Source: Clostridium polyendosporum (lineage in GTDB: Bacteria; Bacillota; Clostridia; Clostridiales; Clostridiaceae). From it: a stretch of 64,000 nucleotides of DNA. Made by a program: the position numbers and the translations under genes. Below are positions 17,597 to 27,404 of the stretch, one piece after another (the stretch's first letter is position 1; every line of letters starts with the position of its first letter). The notes under the pieces were generated by a model. That model was not told where the DNA came from. It did not search any database and was given only the letters and a program-made list of their open reading frames with translations. The stretch spans positions 1 to 64,000 of the forward strand of contig NZ_BOPZ01000002.1 of assembly GCF_018332455.1 (NCBI RefSeq), read 5' to 3'.

Positions 17597-18655
17597 ATGT
17601 CAGAAAATAAAGAAGTTAAAGGGAAAGGATTAGGGATATTTGAAAGATACTTAACGCTGTGGGTTGCAGCATGTATTATTGTAGGGATATTAATAGGTCA
17701 AGTATTGCCTGCAATTCCAAGTACCTTAAGTAAATTTGAATATTACAATGTTTCTATTCCAGTAGCTATACTTATATGGCTAATGATTTATCCAATGATG
17801 TTAAAAATTGATTTTACAAGTATAGTTAATGCTACAAAAAAGCCGAAGGGACTTATTGTTACATGTACAACAAATTGGCTTATTAAGCCATTTACAATGT
17901 ATGCAATAGCAGCATTCTTTTTCTTCGTAGTGTTTAAAGGGTTTATTGCACCAGATTTAGCAAAGGAATATGTAGCAGGGGCAGTACTTCTTGGAGCGGC
18001 ACCATGTACAGCAATGGTATTTGTATGGAGTTATTTAACTAAAGGAGATTCTGCATATACACTAGTTCAAGTTGCAGTTAATGACTTAATAATATTAGTA
18101 GCCTTTGCACCGATTGTAGCATTCTTATTAGGTGTTGGGGATGTTTCAATTCCAATGAATACATTAATATTGTCAACAGTATTATTCGTTGTTATTCCAC
18201 TTACATTAGGATATTCAACTAGAACATTAGTTATTAAGAATAAGGGAATAGAGTATTTTGAAAATACCTTTCTCAAGAAGTTTGATAATATAACTATAAT
18301 AGGATTGCTTTTAACCTTGGTAATTATATTTTCTTTCCAAGGAGATACTATATTAAACAATCCATTGCATATACTTTTAATTGCAATTCCATTGACACTA
18401 CAAACCTTCTTAATATTTGGAGTTGCATACGGATGGGCTAAGCTTTGGAAATTACCACATAACATTGCAGCACCAGCTGGAATGATTGGTGCAAGTAACT
18501 TTTTCGAACTTTCAGTGGCAGTTGCTATATCATTGTTTGGATTGCAGTCAGGAGCAGCATTAGCAACAGTTGTTGGCGTATTAGTTGAAGTACCAGTTAT
18601 GCTTACACTTGTTAAAATTGCTAATAAAACTAAAGGTTGGTTTGAAAAAAATTAA
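17597..18655 (+). CDS. acr3: Acr3 family arsenite efflux permease
   Basis: The 352-residue, ten-segment arsenite(-H+) antiporter has the conserved membrane cysteine in LLGAAPCTAMVFVWSYLTKGD (about residue 138). It also has the glutamate of VLVEVPVMLTLVKIA near the C-terminus, both required in characterised Acr3 proteins. GGAGGAGG before ATG 17597 argues against the in-frame ATG at 17579. With the arsR2 gene it makes a two-gene arsenite-resistance operon; ArsC upstream supplies As(III) from arsenate. Acr3 is unrelated to E. coli-type ArsB despite the frequent arsB label. Confidence 0.94.
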   Translation: MSENKEVKGKGLGIFERYLTLWVAACIIVGILIGQVLPAIPSTLSKFEYYNVSIPVAILIWLMIYPMMLKIDFTSIVNATKKPKGLIVTCTTNWLIKPFTMYAIAAFFFFVVFKGFIAPDLAKEYVAGAVLLGAAPCTAMVFVWSYLTKGDSAYTLVQVAVNDLIILVAFAPIVAFLLGVGDVSIPMNTLILSTVLFVVIPLTLGYSTRTLVIKNKGIEYFENTFLKKFDNITIIGLLLTLVIIFSFQGDTILNNPLHILLIAIPLTLQTFLIFGVAYGWAKLWKLPHNIAAPAGMIGASNFFELSVAVAISLFGLQSGAALATVVGVLVEVPVMLTLVKIANKTKGWFEKN

Positions 18656-18755
18656 AATTATTAAATAACCTATTTCTTTTGGTAGAATTGAATTACACCA
18701 TATATAAATAATAGGATAAAATAGTTATTAAGTAAAAGTATAAACCCAAAGAATC

Positions 18756-18785
18756 TTGAACCCCCTTTACATTTAGGGGGTTCAA
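18756..18785. terminator. Terminator hairpin after acr3
   Basis: TTGAACCCCCT and AGGGGGTTCAA form an 11-bp GC-rich stem. The T run after it is weak. Confidence 0.65.
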
Positions 18786-18789
18786 AATT

Positions 18790-19540
18790 CATAATTATGT
18801 ATATAAGCTATCTATAACTATTTATAATAGAATTTGATTATTTATAATTTATGGTATATAATAACATAAGTTATAGTATAAAAAGGAAAATTTTAGAGGG
18901 GTATTTTTCACCTGAATAAGGACAAAATATAAGAAATTTTAATTAATTTATACAATAGTAAATGACAGTTATGAAAGAAGATGAATGAATATAAATTGCT
19001 CCAATTATTAAACCAAGGACATTATATTTATTCAAGTTTTTTCATATACAGTAAACAATAAAAATTACTTTGTATTATTCTGTAATGAAAATGTATTGTA
19101 GCTACTAAAAGGTTGTTTCATTATAGAATAGATACTGTTAAAGAAAAAAATGCGTTGAGATATATTAATATTAAATGAAATTTATTATTGGTACAGTAAC
19201 ACTAAATTAAATTTTACTCTTTTGCAACATTGAATAATTATTCTCAATTTCTGTAAAAATAAAATTGGTAAATCAGGGTATATGTAGACCCTAATAATTA
19301 TTAATGAACTGCATAGAGAAAAATATTTCTAGAGAAGTTTTTTGTTTTAGTGATACTATTCATCGGGTTTTAGTAGAAAGTATTCATATTTAATAAGATG
19401 TGTGGATAAAAGAAATTATATAAAATTTTAAAAGTAACAATAACTATTGTTCCTTGCTATAAAGGGACTTATTTCGTGATGTTGTTAATGAAATAAACTT
19501 AAGAATTTATTAGAAAAAAACGTAAATTGTAATAAAAGTT
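18790..19540. other. Long gene-free AT-rich stretch
   Basis: About 750 bases show no reading frame, tRNA or clear riboswitch. A short GGGTATATGTAGACCC-like hairpin lies near 19277. I find nothing else that I can support. Confidence 0.5.
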
Positions 19541-19543
19541 AAT

Positions 19544-19579
19544 GATAAAGAAACTTTAAGTAACGGAAGTTTCTTTGTC
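19544..19579 (+). promoter_or_regulatory. Leader hairpin in front of RNase J
   Basis: GATAAAGAAACTT and AAGTTTCTTTGTC form a 13-bp stem (one G-U pair) with a 10-base loop. It ends only four bases before the AGGAG site of rnj and has no T run. It is placed to affect ribosome access or mRNA turnover. Confidence 0.65.
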
Positions 19580-19593
19580 AGATAGGAGATTAA

Positions 19594-21264
19594 ATGATCA
19601 CAAAAAATAAAAACAAAGTAAAAGTTATACCTTTAGGTGGGTTGGGAGAAATAGGGAAAAATATTACAGCTATAGAATATGATAATGAAATAATTGTCAT
19701 TGACTGTGGTTTAGCTTTTCCTGATGCGGAAATGTATGGTGTTGATTTGGTTATACCGGATATAACATATTTATTGAATAATAGTGAGAAGGTAAAAGGC
19801 TTTGTGTTAACTCATGGACATGAAGATCATATAGGTGCTCTTCCATATGTGTTGAATCGACTAAATATACCGGTTTATGGCACAAGGTTGACCTTAGGCT
19901 TAGTAAAAAGTAAGCTAGAAGAACATAATATGCTTTCTGACTGTACTCTTCATGAAGTTAAAATAGGAGAAGAGATTAAAACTGAAAACTTTAGAGTAGA
20001 ATTTATAAGAACCTGTCATAGTATTGCAGATGCTTGCGCACTAGCTATATATACTCCAGAAGGTGTTATAGTTCATACAGGAGATTTTAAAATAGACTAT
20101 ACTCCTATAGATGGAGAAGTGGTAAATATTCAACGTTTTGCAAAACTAGGAAGTCAAAGAGTATTACTATTAATGGCAGATAGTACTAATGTTGAACGTC
20201 CAGGGTATACAGTTTCAGAGACTGTTATAGGAGAAAATTTAACAAATATTTTTGGAAATGCAAAGGGTAGAGTAATCGTGGCTTCCTTCGCATCAAATAT
20301 TCATAGAATTCAACAGATTATTAACTCATCTTTGTACTATGGTAGAAAAGTTGCTTTTAGTGGAAGAAGTATGGAGAAAATCTCTAGTATAGCTATGGAG
20401 CTAGGTTATATGCATTTACCTAAAGAACATCTTATAACTGTAGATGATATTAATAAATATCCTTGTGATAAAATAACTATTATTACAACAGGAAGTCAAG
20501 GGGAACCAATGGCTGCTCTTTCAAGAATTGCGTCTTCAACCCATAAAAAAATTTCAATTCAAAATGGAGATTTGGTAATTATTTCTGCATCACCTATTCC
20601 TGGAAATGAAAAGTTTATATCAAAACTTATAGATGAACTTTTTAAGAAGGGTGCAGAGGTAATTTATGATGCTATAGAAGAAGTACATGTTTCAGGGCAT
20701 GCTTGTCAAGAAGAACTTAAATTAATGCATACTTTGCTTAAACCTAAGTTTTTTATGCCAGTTCATGGTGAATATAGGCATCTTAGACAACATGGGTTGC
20801 TAGCTGAAAGTCTTGGAATGGATTCTAAAAATATATTTGTATTAGAAACTGGTCAGTCACTAGAGTTAAGTCGAAATAGAGCTAGAAAGTCAGCAATAGT
20901 TCATTCAGGGGCGGTTATGGTAGATGGTATTGGCATTGGTGATGTAGGCAGTATAGTAATTCGAGATAGAAAACATCTATCGCAGGATGGAGTATTAACA
21001 GTCGTAGTAACAATCGATAAACAATCATTTAGTATACTTTCAGGACCTGACATTATTACAAGAGGGTTTATTTATATGAGAGAGTCTGGGGATTTAATAA
21101 GAGAAGCAACAGAAGTAGTAAAATTAGAGTTAGATAAATGTATGGAAAGAAAAGTTAAAGATTGGTTTACAATAAAATCTAACATAAAAGATTCATTAGG
21201 ACAATTCTTATATAATAAAACAAGAAGAAAACCTATTATTTTACCAATAATTATGGAGATATAA
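19594..21264 (+). CDS. rnj: Ribonuclease J
   Basis: RNase J has 5'-3' exonuclease and endonuclease activity in mRNA decay and rRNA processing. The 556-residue protein has the metallo-beta-lactamase motif LTHGHEDHIGALP (about residues 73-85), further ligands in RTCHSIADACAL and VHTGDFKID, then a beta-CASP domain (about 210-370) and EVHVSGHACQEEL. A C-terminal domain completes the normal length. The start codon has AGGAG 7 bases upstream. A stable hairpin sits just before the ribosome site. It is monocistronic and followed by a terminator. Confidence 0.95.
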   Translation: MITKNKNKVKVIPLGGLGEIGKNITAIEYDNEIIVIDCGLAFPDAEMYGVDLVIPDITYLLNNSEKVKGFVLTHGHEDHIGALPYVLNRLNIPVYGTRLTLGLVKSKLEEHNMLSDCTLHEVKIGEEIKTENFRVEFIRTCHSIADACALAIYTPEGVIVHTGDFKIDYTPIDGEVVNIQRFAKLGSQRVLLLMADSTNVERPGYTVSETVIGENLTNIFGNAKGRVIVASFASNIHRIQQIINSSLYYGRKVAFSGRSMEKISSIAMELGYMHLPKEHLITVDDINKYPCDKITIITTGSQGEPMAALSRIASSTHKKISIQNGDLVIISASPIPGNEKFISKLIDELFKKGAEVIYDAIEEVHVSGHACQEELKLMHTLLKPKFFMPVHGEYRHLRQHGLLAESLGMDSKNIFVLETGQSLELSRNRARKSAIVHSGAVMVDGIGIGDVGSIVIRDRKHLSQDGVLTVVVTIDKQSFSILSGPDIITRGFIYMRESGDLIREATEVVKLELDKCMERKVKDWFTIKSNIKDSLGQFLYNKTRRKPIILPIIMEI

Positions 21265-21350
21265 AATTTATTATAAAGACTATATCTTAGAGATTATAGC
21301 TTTGCTATATGGTACTGAGGTTCAATGTGAAATTGAATAGCATGAAAATT

Positions 21351-21394
21351 AGCCAGTTGAGGTGTTTTAAAGCACCTTTACTGGCTTTGTTTTA
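21351..21394. terminator. Terminator between rnj and hxlR
   Basis: AGCCAGT, AGGTG and CACCT, ACTGGCT form a long hairpin followed by TTGTTTT. It separates the convergent rnj and HxlR genes. Confidence 0.85.
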
Positions 21395-21403
21395 CATTAA
21401 GCT

Positions 21404-21748
21404 TTATTTTATATCAGTATTTTTTAGATGAGAGTAATATTTTTCAGACCATTCTTCTATTGTTCTAAGAGCTTTAGTAAAATCTATGCCCATAGGGGTT
21501 AAAGAGTACTCAACTCTAGGGGGGATTTCAGGATATACTATTTTTGTTATTAGTTCGGCATCCTCTAACTCTTTTAAATTATCAGTTAGGACTTTCTGAC
21601 TTACACTACATAAAAGTCTCTGAAGCTCTAGAAATCTTTTGGATCCATTATATAAGTTGCATAAAATAAGAGATTTCCATTTTCCTCTTACGAAGTCCAT
21701 GCCAAAATCTAATAGACACAGATAGTTTTTACCTTTGTGTGTTATCAT
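21404..21748 (-). CDS. HxlR family transcriptional regulator
   Basis: The 114-residue winged-helix protein has the HxlR features GKWKSLILCNL, RFLELQRLL, SQKVLTDNLKELE and PRVEYSLTPMG. Such regulators often respond to aldehydes, disulfide stress or quinones. It is divergent from a nitroreductase and flavoprotein group, with a remnant of an Old Yellow Enzyme gene between, so it probably controls that flavoenzyme set. There is one cysteine in LLCSV and two more near the N-terminus that could act in redox sensing. Confidence 0.9.
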   Translation of the reverse strand: MITHKGKNYLCLLDFGMDFVRGKWKSLILCNLYNGSKRFLELQRLLCSVSQKVLTDNLKELEDAELITKIVYPEIPPRVEYSLTPMGIDFTKALRTIEEWSEKYYSHLKNTDIK

Positions 21749-22022
21749 AGTATCACCTACCTTAGTAATTTATCTACCATTGTATATGTTAAATAATTCT
21801 AAAAACACTATTTAACTATTTAATTTTTTAAATAAATTTCAAAATTAAAACCAGCATACTCTATCATTTCAATGATAACGTATATTTTATCACATGTTTT
21901 TATAAAAATACATTACTTACATTAAAGTAACTTAACTTACAAAAAAGTGCGTACTGTTTATTAGAAAATAAATGTTATATAGTTTACTTATAGCTGTAAC
22001 GAAAAAAATTAAGAGAGGAGAC

Positions 22023-22122
22023 ATGAAAGTAAAGAAAATTTTTGATAAAACTAAGATATTAAATATAGAGCTTAAAAATAGATTTTTCTAAAAAACCTAA
22101 ATGTGGTTCATGTAATAGATAA
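22023..22122 (+). pseudogene. Remnant of an Old Yellow Enzyme family gene
   Basis: GAGAGGAG and an ATG introduce MKVKKIFDKTKILNIELKNR followed by FF and a stop. This is the standard N-terminus of NADH:flavin oxidoreductases (KTKI..IELKNR). Just beyond, in another frame (22093-22122), KPKCGSCNR resembles the cysteine motif near the C-terminus of shorter members of the same family. The middle of the gene, some 300 codons, is missing. It lies in the HxlR-nitroreductase intergenic space, in the same direction as the flavoenzyme genes. Confidence 0.7.
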
Positions 22123-22223
22123 TACGCTAGGTAAGAGATGTATACTTAATATTAGATAAAATTAAGTATAAGGTTATTATATATAGAAGGATTTGGAAAA
22201 ATATTTAAGTAGAGGTAATATTA

Positions 22224-22724
22224 ATGGAGATAATAAATAAAAGAAGAAGTATAAGAGCATATAAAGATATACAAGTAGAAAAAGAAAAGATTGAAAAACT
22301 TTTAAGAGCTGCCATGCAAGCACCATCAGCATTCAATCAGCAAGCATGGGAGTTTATAGTTGTCGAAGATAAGGAAACATTAAAGAAGATTTCAGAGATG
22401 AGTCCTTATTCAAAGCCAGTTGAAAACTCTCCTTTAACATTTATTGTTTTAGGAAATAGAGATAATATGAAGGTACCTGAATGTTGGCAACAAGATTTAG
22501 GAGCAGCTACTGAAAACTTATTGCTTGAAGCAGTAGAACTTGGATTAGGAGGAGTATGGATGGCTATTGCTCCAATAGAGGAAAGAATGAATTATATCAA
22601 GGATATGTTCAATTTACCAGAAAATATAGTTCCTTATTCAGTAATTCCGGTAGGATATCCAGTAGATAAACCTAATTTTATAGATAGATATGATAGTAAT
22701 AAAGTTCATCATGAAAAGTGGTAA
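22224..22724 (+). CDS. Nitroreductase family FMN protein
   Basis: The 166-residue nitroreductase-fold protein probably acts as an FMN-dependent NAD(P)H oxidoreductase on quinones or nitro compounds. It shows the RRSIRAYKD start (FMN phosphate contact), APSAFNQQAWEF near residue 35, LGAATENLLLEAVELGLGGVWM, and VPVGYP-like IPVGYPVDKP. It is slightly shorter than most family members. The flavodoxin-like gene follows after about 150 bases, and the pair is probably controlled by the divergent HxlR regulator. Confidence 0.9.
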   Translation: MEIINKRRSIRAYKDIQVEKEKIEKLLRAAMQAPSAFNQQAWEFIVVEDKETLKKISEMSPYSKPVENSPLTFIVLGNRDNMKVPECWQQDLGAATENLLLEAVELGLGGVWMAIAPIEERMNYIKDMFNLPENIVPYSVIPVGYPVDKPNFIDRYDSNKVHHEKW

Positions 22725-22872
22725 TGATAAATGATAGGAGAAACTCAGCCAGAAATTAATTTATATAAAATTCTTTAACATTATATCTAGCAAATGTATG
22801 TTGAATTAAAGTCATACTAAAGTGATAGAGAAATAATTTTGAAAAGTATATTTATAAGTGGAGGAAAAATAA

Positions 22873-23508
22873 ATGAAAGTTGTAGCTTTTAATGGAAGTC
22901 CAAATAAAGAAGGAAATACTTATCATGCAATAAAAATAGTTACAAGTGAACTTGAAAAAGAAGGAATAGAAGTAGAAGTAGTTCATGTAGGTGACAAGTC
23001 AATTAGAGGATGTATTGCTTGTGGTCAATGCGCCAAGAATAAAAATGAAAGATGTGTAATTCCAAATGATGAGGTTAATGAATGGATTCAAAAAATGAAA
23101 GAAGCAGATGGAATAATTTTAGGATCTCCTGTGCATTATTCATCAATTGGTGCTACTATGAAAGCTTTTTTAGATAGAGCTTTTTATGTTACAAGTGTTA
23201 ATGATGGAATGCTAAGACATAAGGTTGGTGCATCAGTTGTTGCAGTAAGACGTTCAGGTGGAGTTTCAACTTTTGATCAATTAAATAACTATATAAATTA
23301 TTCTGAAATGCTAATACCAACTTCAAATTATTGGAATGTAATTCATGGTACACGTCCTGGTGAAGCTTTACAAGATGAAGAGGGTATGCAAATAATGAGA
23401 GTTCTTGGAAAAAATATGGCATGGCTCATAAAATTAGTTGAAAACGGAAAAGGAACGGTTAAAGAACCAGAAAGAGAAAATAAATTGTTTATGAATTTTA
23501 TTCGTTAA
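22873..23508 (+). CDS. Flavodoxin-fold iron-sulfur flavoprotein-like NAD(P)H oxidoreductase
   Basis: The 211-residue protein has the FMN phosphate loop FNGSPNKEGNT (residues 5-15). A cysteine set IRGCIACGQCAKNKNERC (about 45-65) is compact as in the iron-sulfur flavoproteins of anaerobes. ILGSPVHYSSIGATMKAFLDR follows at about residue 83. It probably transfers electrons to quinones, oxygen species or small disulfides. It has a GGAGG site and lies after the nitroreductase. Confidence 0.88.
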   Translation: MKVVAFNGSPNKEGNTYHAIKIVTSELEKEGIEVEVVHVGDKSIRGCIACGQCAKNKNERCVIPNDEVNEWIQKMKEADGIILGSPVHYSSIGATMKAFLDRAFYVTSVNDGMLRHKVGASVVAVRRSGGVSTFDQLNNYINYSEMLIPTSNYWNVIHGTRPGEALQDEEGMQIMRVLGKNMAWLIKLVENGKGTVKEPERENKLFMNFIR

Positions 23509-23610
23509 ACTTACTTTTATAGTTTTTTATATAAGAAAACTGACTTGTTTGAAGAATGCTATTGGTGGTTTTATTATAGATTAGTTAGAGCCAATATTTT
23601 GAGGTTTAAG

Positions 23611-23642
23611 CCTGATATGAAAATATATCAGGTATTTTTTTT
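23611..23642 (+). terminator. Terminator after the flavoprotein gene
   Basis: CCTGATAT pairs with ATATCAGG and is followed, after TA, by a T run of about nine. Confidence 0.8.
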
Positions 23643-23968
23643 AACACAAAATTAGTGCTCAAAGCATGTAGAATGTGTGAATAAATAAAGAGCAGTGAAT
23701 TGTTTTGAATTAATTCTTTAGCAGGAAGTAGATTCCTGTTTTTATGCAATGTTTTAAAGAAGACCCTCAATAAATAATATTTGCGTATTTGTATTCAGAT
23801 TTACTGTGTATCCAAAAGAAACAACTACATCTATAACCACGCCTTGATGAAAGCTTTCGCTTGTATAAGAATTCCTTTTTTACTTAAGAGTACATATATA
23901 GTAAACCAATGTTAACTACCTTGGTGGCAGTGAATAATTTGTGAATGGAAATTATTCTGCTAATTGTA

Positions 23969-24006
23969 AGAAAGAGCATTAACCTTAATGGGGAAGTGCT
24001 CTTTCT
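23969..24006 (+). terminator. Strong hairpin upstream of ablA
   Basis: AGAAAGAGCATT (23969-23980) pairs with AGTGCTCTTTCT (23995-24006). The T run after it is poor, so it may be an attenuator-like leader structure rather than a terminator. Confidence 0.55.
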
Positions 24007-24144
24007 GATTATTAAGTTTATGTTAATTACTTTAAAAATCAAAAGATGGAGGGATACAAAACTTTACAAGTAACAACTTAGATGATAAAATAAAGTTGTT
24101 TGTAGAAAGATTTATACAATAAAATAACTTGAGAGGGGTATAAT

Positions 24145-25452
24145 ATGATTAGAGAAGCAGAATTAAAAAATATTAATAGAATTAATTGGGAGCAAAAATA
24201 TCCAGACTGGAAAGATTGGAAATGGCAAGTAAGACATACTGTAAGAGATATAGAAACTATTGAGGAATTATTAGACATTAAAATAGATAATCAACACAAG
24301 AAACATATTAAGAGAACTATAGAGAAGTTTCCTATGGCTATAACTCCTTACTATTTATCCTTAATAGATATTAACAATTATAAAAATGATCCTATTTTTA
24401 AACAGGCAGTAGCAAGTGAAAAAGAATTAATAATAAGCAAATGTGACATGGTAGATCCTTTAGCTGAAGATGAAGATAGTCCAGTAGAAGGGATTACTCA
24501 TAGATATCCAGATAGGGTTTTATTCCATGTAAGTAATGTATGTGCTATGTATTGTAGACATTGTACTAGGAAAAGAAAAGTAGGAGATAAGGATCATATT
24601 CCAAATAAAGAGATTATAGAAAAAGGTATTGAATATATAAGAAATAATTCTCAGGTAAGGGATGTATTATTGTCTGGAGGAGACCCGTTGTTATTATCAG
24701 ACGAATACTTAGATTGGATTTTAACAGAAGTTAGTAATATATCACATGTTGAGGTTATAAGAATAGGAACAAGAGTGCCTGTAGTTCTACCTTATAGAAT
24801 TACCGATAGATTAGTTAATGTTCTAAAAAAACATCATCCACTATGGATAAATACACATTTCAATCATCCAAAAGAAATTACAGCTTCATCAAGAGAGGCA
24901 CTGAGAAAGTTAGCTGATGTAGGTATACCTCTTGGAAATCAATCTGTACTATTGGCCGGAGTTAACGATTGTGTCCATATAATGAAAAAGTTAGTCCAAA
25001 AATTAGTGCAAAATAGAGTAAGACCATATTATATATATCAATGTGATTTGTCAGAAGGACTGTCACATTTTAGAACATCAGTTGGTAAAGGTATTGAGAT
25101 TATGGAGTCGCTTAGAGGGCATACCAGTGGTTTTGCAATTCCAACCTTTGTTGTTGATGCACCGGGAGGTGGCGGAAAAATTCCTGTAATGCCTAATTAC
25201 TTAGTATCTTGGTCTAATGATAAAACTATACTAAGAAATTATGAAGGAGTAATAACAACCTATAAAGAACCAGATAGCTATAAAGCTACTTCATGTGATT
25301 TAAACTGTGATGAGTGTAAGTTAACATTAAACTTGGATGATGATAAAGAAATAAAAGCTTTAGGTGTTCAAAAGTTACTTTCAGATTATGATGAAACTAT
25401 TTCATTTACTCCAAAGAATAATGAAAGAATAGCGAGAAGAGATAATGGATAA
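24145..25452 (+). CDS. ablA: Lysine 2,3-aminomutase
   Basis: This radical-SAM, PLP-dependent enzyme converts L-lysine to L-beta-lysine. The 435 residues include the cluster motif [13 protein letters not shown] (about residue 134), [12 protein letters not shown] and the PLP lysine in [13 protein letters not shown] (about residue 340). A C-terminal stretch with [10 protein letters not shown] holds the zinc-type cysteines. GAGAGGGG precedes the ATG. Its stop overlaps the ablB start by eight bases, so the pair makes N-epsilon-acetyl-beta-lysine, a compatible solute, rather than feeding lysine fermentation. kamDE-type genes are not nearby. Confidence 0.95.
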   Translation: MIREAELKNINRINWEQKYPDWKDWKWQVRHTVRDIETIEELLDIKIDNQHKKHIKRTIEKFPMAITPYYLSLIDINNYKNDPIFKQAVASEKELIISKCDMVDPLAEDEDSPVEGITHRYPDRVLFHVSNVCAMYCRHCTRKRKVGDKDHIPNKEIIEKGIEYIRNNSQVRDVLLSGGDPLLLSDEYLDWILTEVSNISHVEVIRIGTRVPVVLPYRITDRLVNVLKKHHPLWINTHFNHPKEITASSREALRKLADVGIPLGNQSVLLAGVNDCVHIMKKLVQKLVQNRVRPYYIYQCDLSEGLSHFRTSVGKGIEIMESLRGHTSGFAIPTFVVDAPGGGGKIPVMPNYLVSWSNDKTILRNYEGVITTYKEPDSYKATSCDLNCDECKLTLNLDDDKEIKALGVQKLLSDYDETISFTPKNNERIARRDNG

Positions 25453-26278
25453 CGTAACAAAAAAAATAAGTAAATCAATAATTCAGCACGATAAAGAAAA
25501 TAACAGAATATATTTAATGAAAATGCATGAAGATGATAGCTATGGTATTATCGATATTTTAGAAGAAGTAGCTAAAGAAAAAAAATACACTAAAATAATT
25601 GGCAAAATACCTTTGGGAGCAAAAGTATTTTTTTTAGAACAAGGATACTCTATAGAGGCTGCAATTCCTGAATTTTATAAAGGTAAAGAAGATGGCGTTT
25701 TTGTAGTTAAATATTTTTCTAAAGATAGAAAAGAAGAAAAATATAAAGAAATTATTAATGATGTTTTAAGTGAGTCTATTAAAAAAAGTAATGAAAAAAA
25801 ACAATGTACTTTATCAAAACAATTTATATTCAGAAAAGCAGGGGAAAATGATGCAGAGGCAATTGCAGAATTTTATAAAAAGATTTTTCAAACATATCCT
25901 TTTCCAATATATAATGCTAAATATATTTTAACAACTATGAAGGATAATGTTGTATACTTTACTATTTGGAAGGAAGATAAACTTATAGCTATATCTTCTT
26001 CAGAGATGGATAAAGAAAATTTAAATGTTGAAATGACAGACTTTGGTACATTACCTGAATATAGAAGAAAAGGTTTGGCAGTTTATTTGCTAGGAAAGAT
26101 GGAAGAGGAAATGATAGCTAGAGGAATTAAAACAGCGTATACCATAGCTAGGGCTGTATCATATGGAATGAATACTACATTTTCTAAGAAGGGATATACA
26201 TTTGCAGGAACCTTAATTAATAATACTAATATTTCGGGGAGAATAGAGAGTATGAATGTGTGGTATAAAAAACTTTAA
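25445..26278 (+). CDS. ablB: Beta-lysine N6-acetyltransferase
   Basis: The 277-residue GNAT enzyme acetylates beta-lysine to the osmolyte N-epsilon-acetyl-beta-lysine. A family-specific N-terminal domain (1-125) precedes a GNAT domain (about 130-275). The acetyl-CoA loop [18 protein letters not shown] lies near residue 200, with [20 protein letters not shown] after it. The start codon lies inside the end of ablA (ATGGATAA overlap), so the two are translationally coupled. Salt induction is known for this pair in methanogens; nothing in the sequence here shows the regulator. Confidence 0.92.
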   Translation: MDNVTKKISKSIIQHDKENNRIYLMKMHEDDSYGIIDILEEVAKEKKYTKIIGKIPLGAKVFFLEQGYSIEAAIPEFYKGKEDGVFVVKYFSKDRKEEKYKEIINDVLSESIKKSNEKKQCTLSKQFIFRKAGENDAEAIAEFYKKIFQTYPFPIYNAKYILTTMKDNVVYFTIWKEDKLIAISSSEMDKENLNVEMTDFGTLPEYRRKGLAVYLLGKMEEEMIARGIKTAYTIARAVSYGMNTTFSKKGYTFAGTLINNTNISGRIESMNVWYKKL

Positions 26279-26501
26279 TGAATGAGTAAGTATATTAAGC
26301 CTAAATTTAACACATTAGGTTAATTCTTCAGTAGTAGAATATGTGTATATAATTTATATAAAAGAAAGTGTGTTGAAGAGTAATAGAGAAAACTATGATA
26401 ATATATTTTTAAAATTATGAAAACATACGATATTATCCAAAGTAACAACTTGAAGGGGATGTGTGAGTTGTATATATGGGTATATGGATGGAGGGATAAA
26501 A

Positions 26502-27296
26502 ATGAATAAGAGAAAAAAGAAGATTACAATATTAATTATGTTAGGAATGCTAAGCTTAATATTTACTGCTTGTGGAGAAAGTAAGAAGTCTAATTACCAA
26601 AAAATTTTAAATAAAAAAGAAATGACATTTGCAATGACAGCAGCATATCCTCCCTTCAATTTTAAAGATGAAAATGGAAATTTAGCAGGTTTTGATATTG
26701 ACATTGCCAATGCCATTGCTGAGAAAATGGGAGTGAAAGCAAATCCAATAACTACAGAGTGGAATGGATTAATTCCTGGCTTAAAGGGAAATCGGTTTGA
26801 TATGGTTATCGGAAGTATGGCAATTACTGAAGACCGATTAAAAGAAGTAGATTTTAGTAATCCATATTATTATGATGGAGCGCAATTTTTTTCTAAAAAA
26901 AATTCCGGATTTAAAAGTATTCAAGATATAAAAGATGGGAAAGTTGGAGTTGTAACAGGGACAACATTCCATAATAGTTTACAAAAAATGGATAATATTA
27001 AAGAGATATTACAATTTGAAAGTGATGTAGACAATATGAAAGCTTTAGAACAAGGAAGATCTGATGGATTGGTTACGGGAAAGTGGGTTGGTGTGTTTGG
27101 AGCGAAAAAGTTTGGTATTAATATTGAGCCTGTAGGGGGATTCATTTATAAGGAAACTATTGGAATTGCAATGAAAAAGGGGGAAAAAGATTTAGTAGAA
27201 GCAGTAAACAAAGCTTTAAAAGAGATTATTGAAGATGGTACTTATGAAGAGATAAGTGAAAAGTGGTTTAATACAAATCTCTTAAAAACCAATTAA
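26502..27296 (+). CDS. Amino-acid ABC transporter substrate-binding lipoprotein
   Basis: The 264-residue family-3 solute-binding protein has a lipoprotein signal with lipobox FTAC (Cys at about residue 23). The mature domain shows AAYPPFNFKDENGNLAGFDIDIA and ITEDRLKEVDFSNPYYYDG, typical of polar or basic amino-acid or cystine binders. GGAGGG precedes the ATG at 26502. The in-frame GTG at 26463 would spoil the signal peptide. A permease and ATPase gene follow, completing the importer. The exact amino acid is unknown. Confidence 0.9.
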   Translation: MNKRKKKITILIMLGMLSLIFTACGESKKSNYQKILNKKEMTFAMTAAYPPFNFKDENGNLAGFDIDIANAIAEKMGVKANPITTEWNGLIPGLKGNRFDMVIGSMAITEDRLKEVDFSNPYYYDGAQFFSKKNSGFKSIQDIKDGKVGVVTGTTFHNSLQKMDNIKEILQFESDVDNMKALEQGRSDGLVTGKWVGVFGAKKFGINIEPVGGFIYKETIGIAMKKGEKDLVEAVNKALKEIIEDGTYEEISEKWFNTNLLKTN

Positions 27297-27404
27297 ATTA
27301 ATGTAAAGGGAGAAGATTATTTCTCCCTTAGGCTAATTCTATAGAAATTTTTCACTAAAAGTGCTTAATTAGCTGGAACTAGCGAGTTTCTGGGAGGGAA
27401 GAGT

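Larger units (their letters stand above)
23509..24144 (+). other. Long intergenic region with three hairpins
   Basis: No coding region is seen. Stems lie at 23611-23632 (T run after it), about 23729-23745 and 23969-24006. The region has no recognisable lysine-riboswitch core, which I looked for because ablA follows. Confidence 0.55.

Noticed and set aside
23760-24144. Lysine riboswitch upstream of ablA
   Set aside because: The conserved L-box core elements are not found; only generic hairpins are present.
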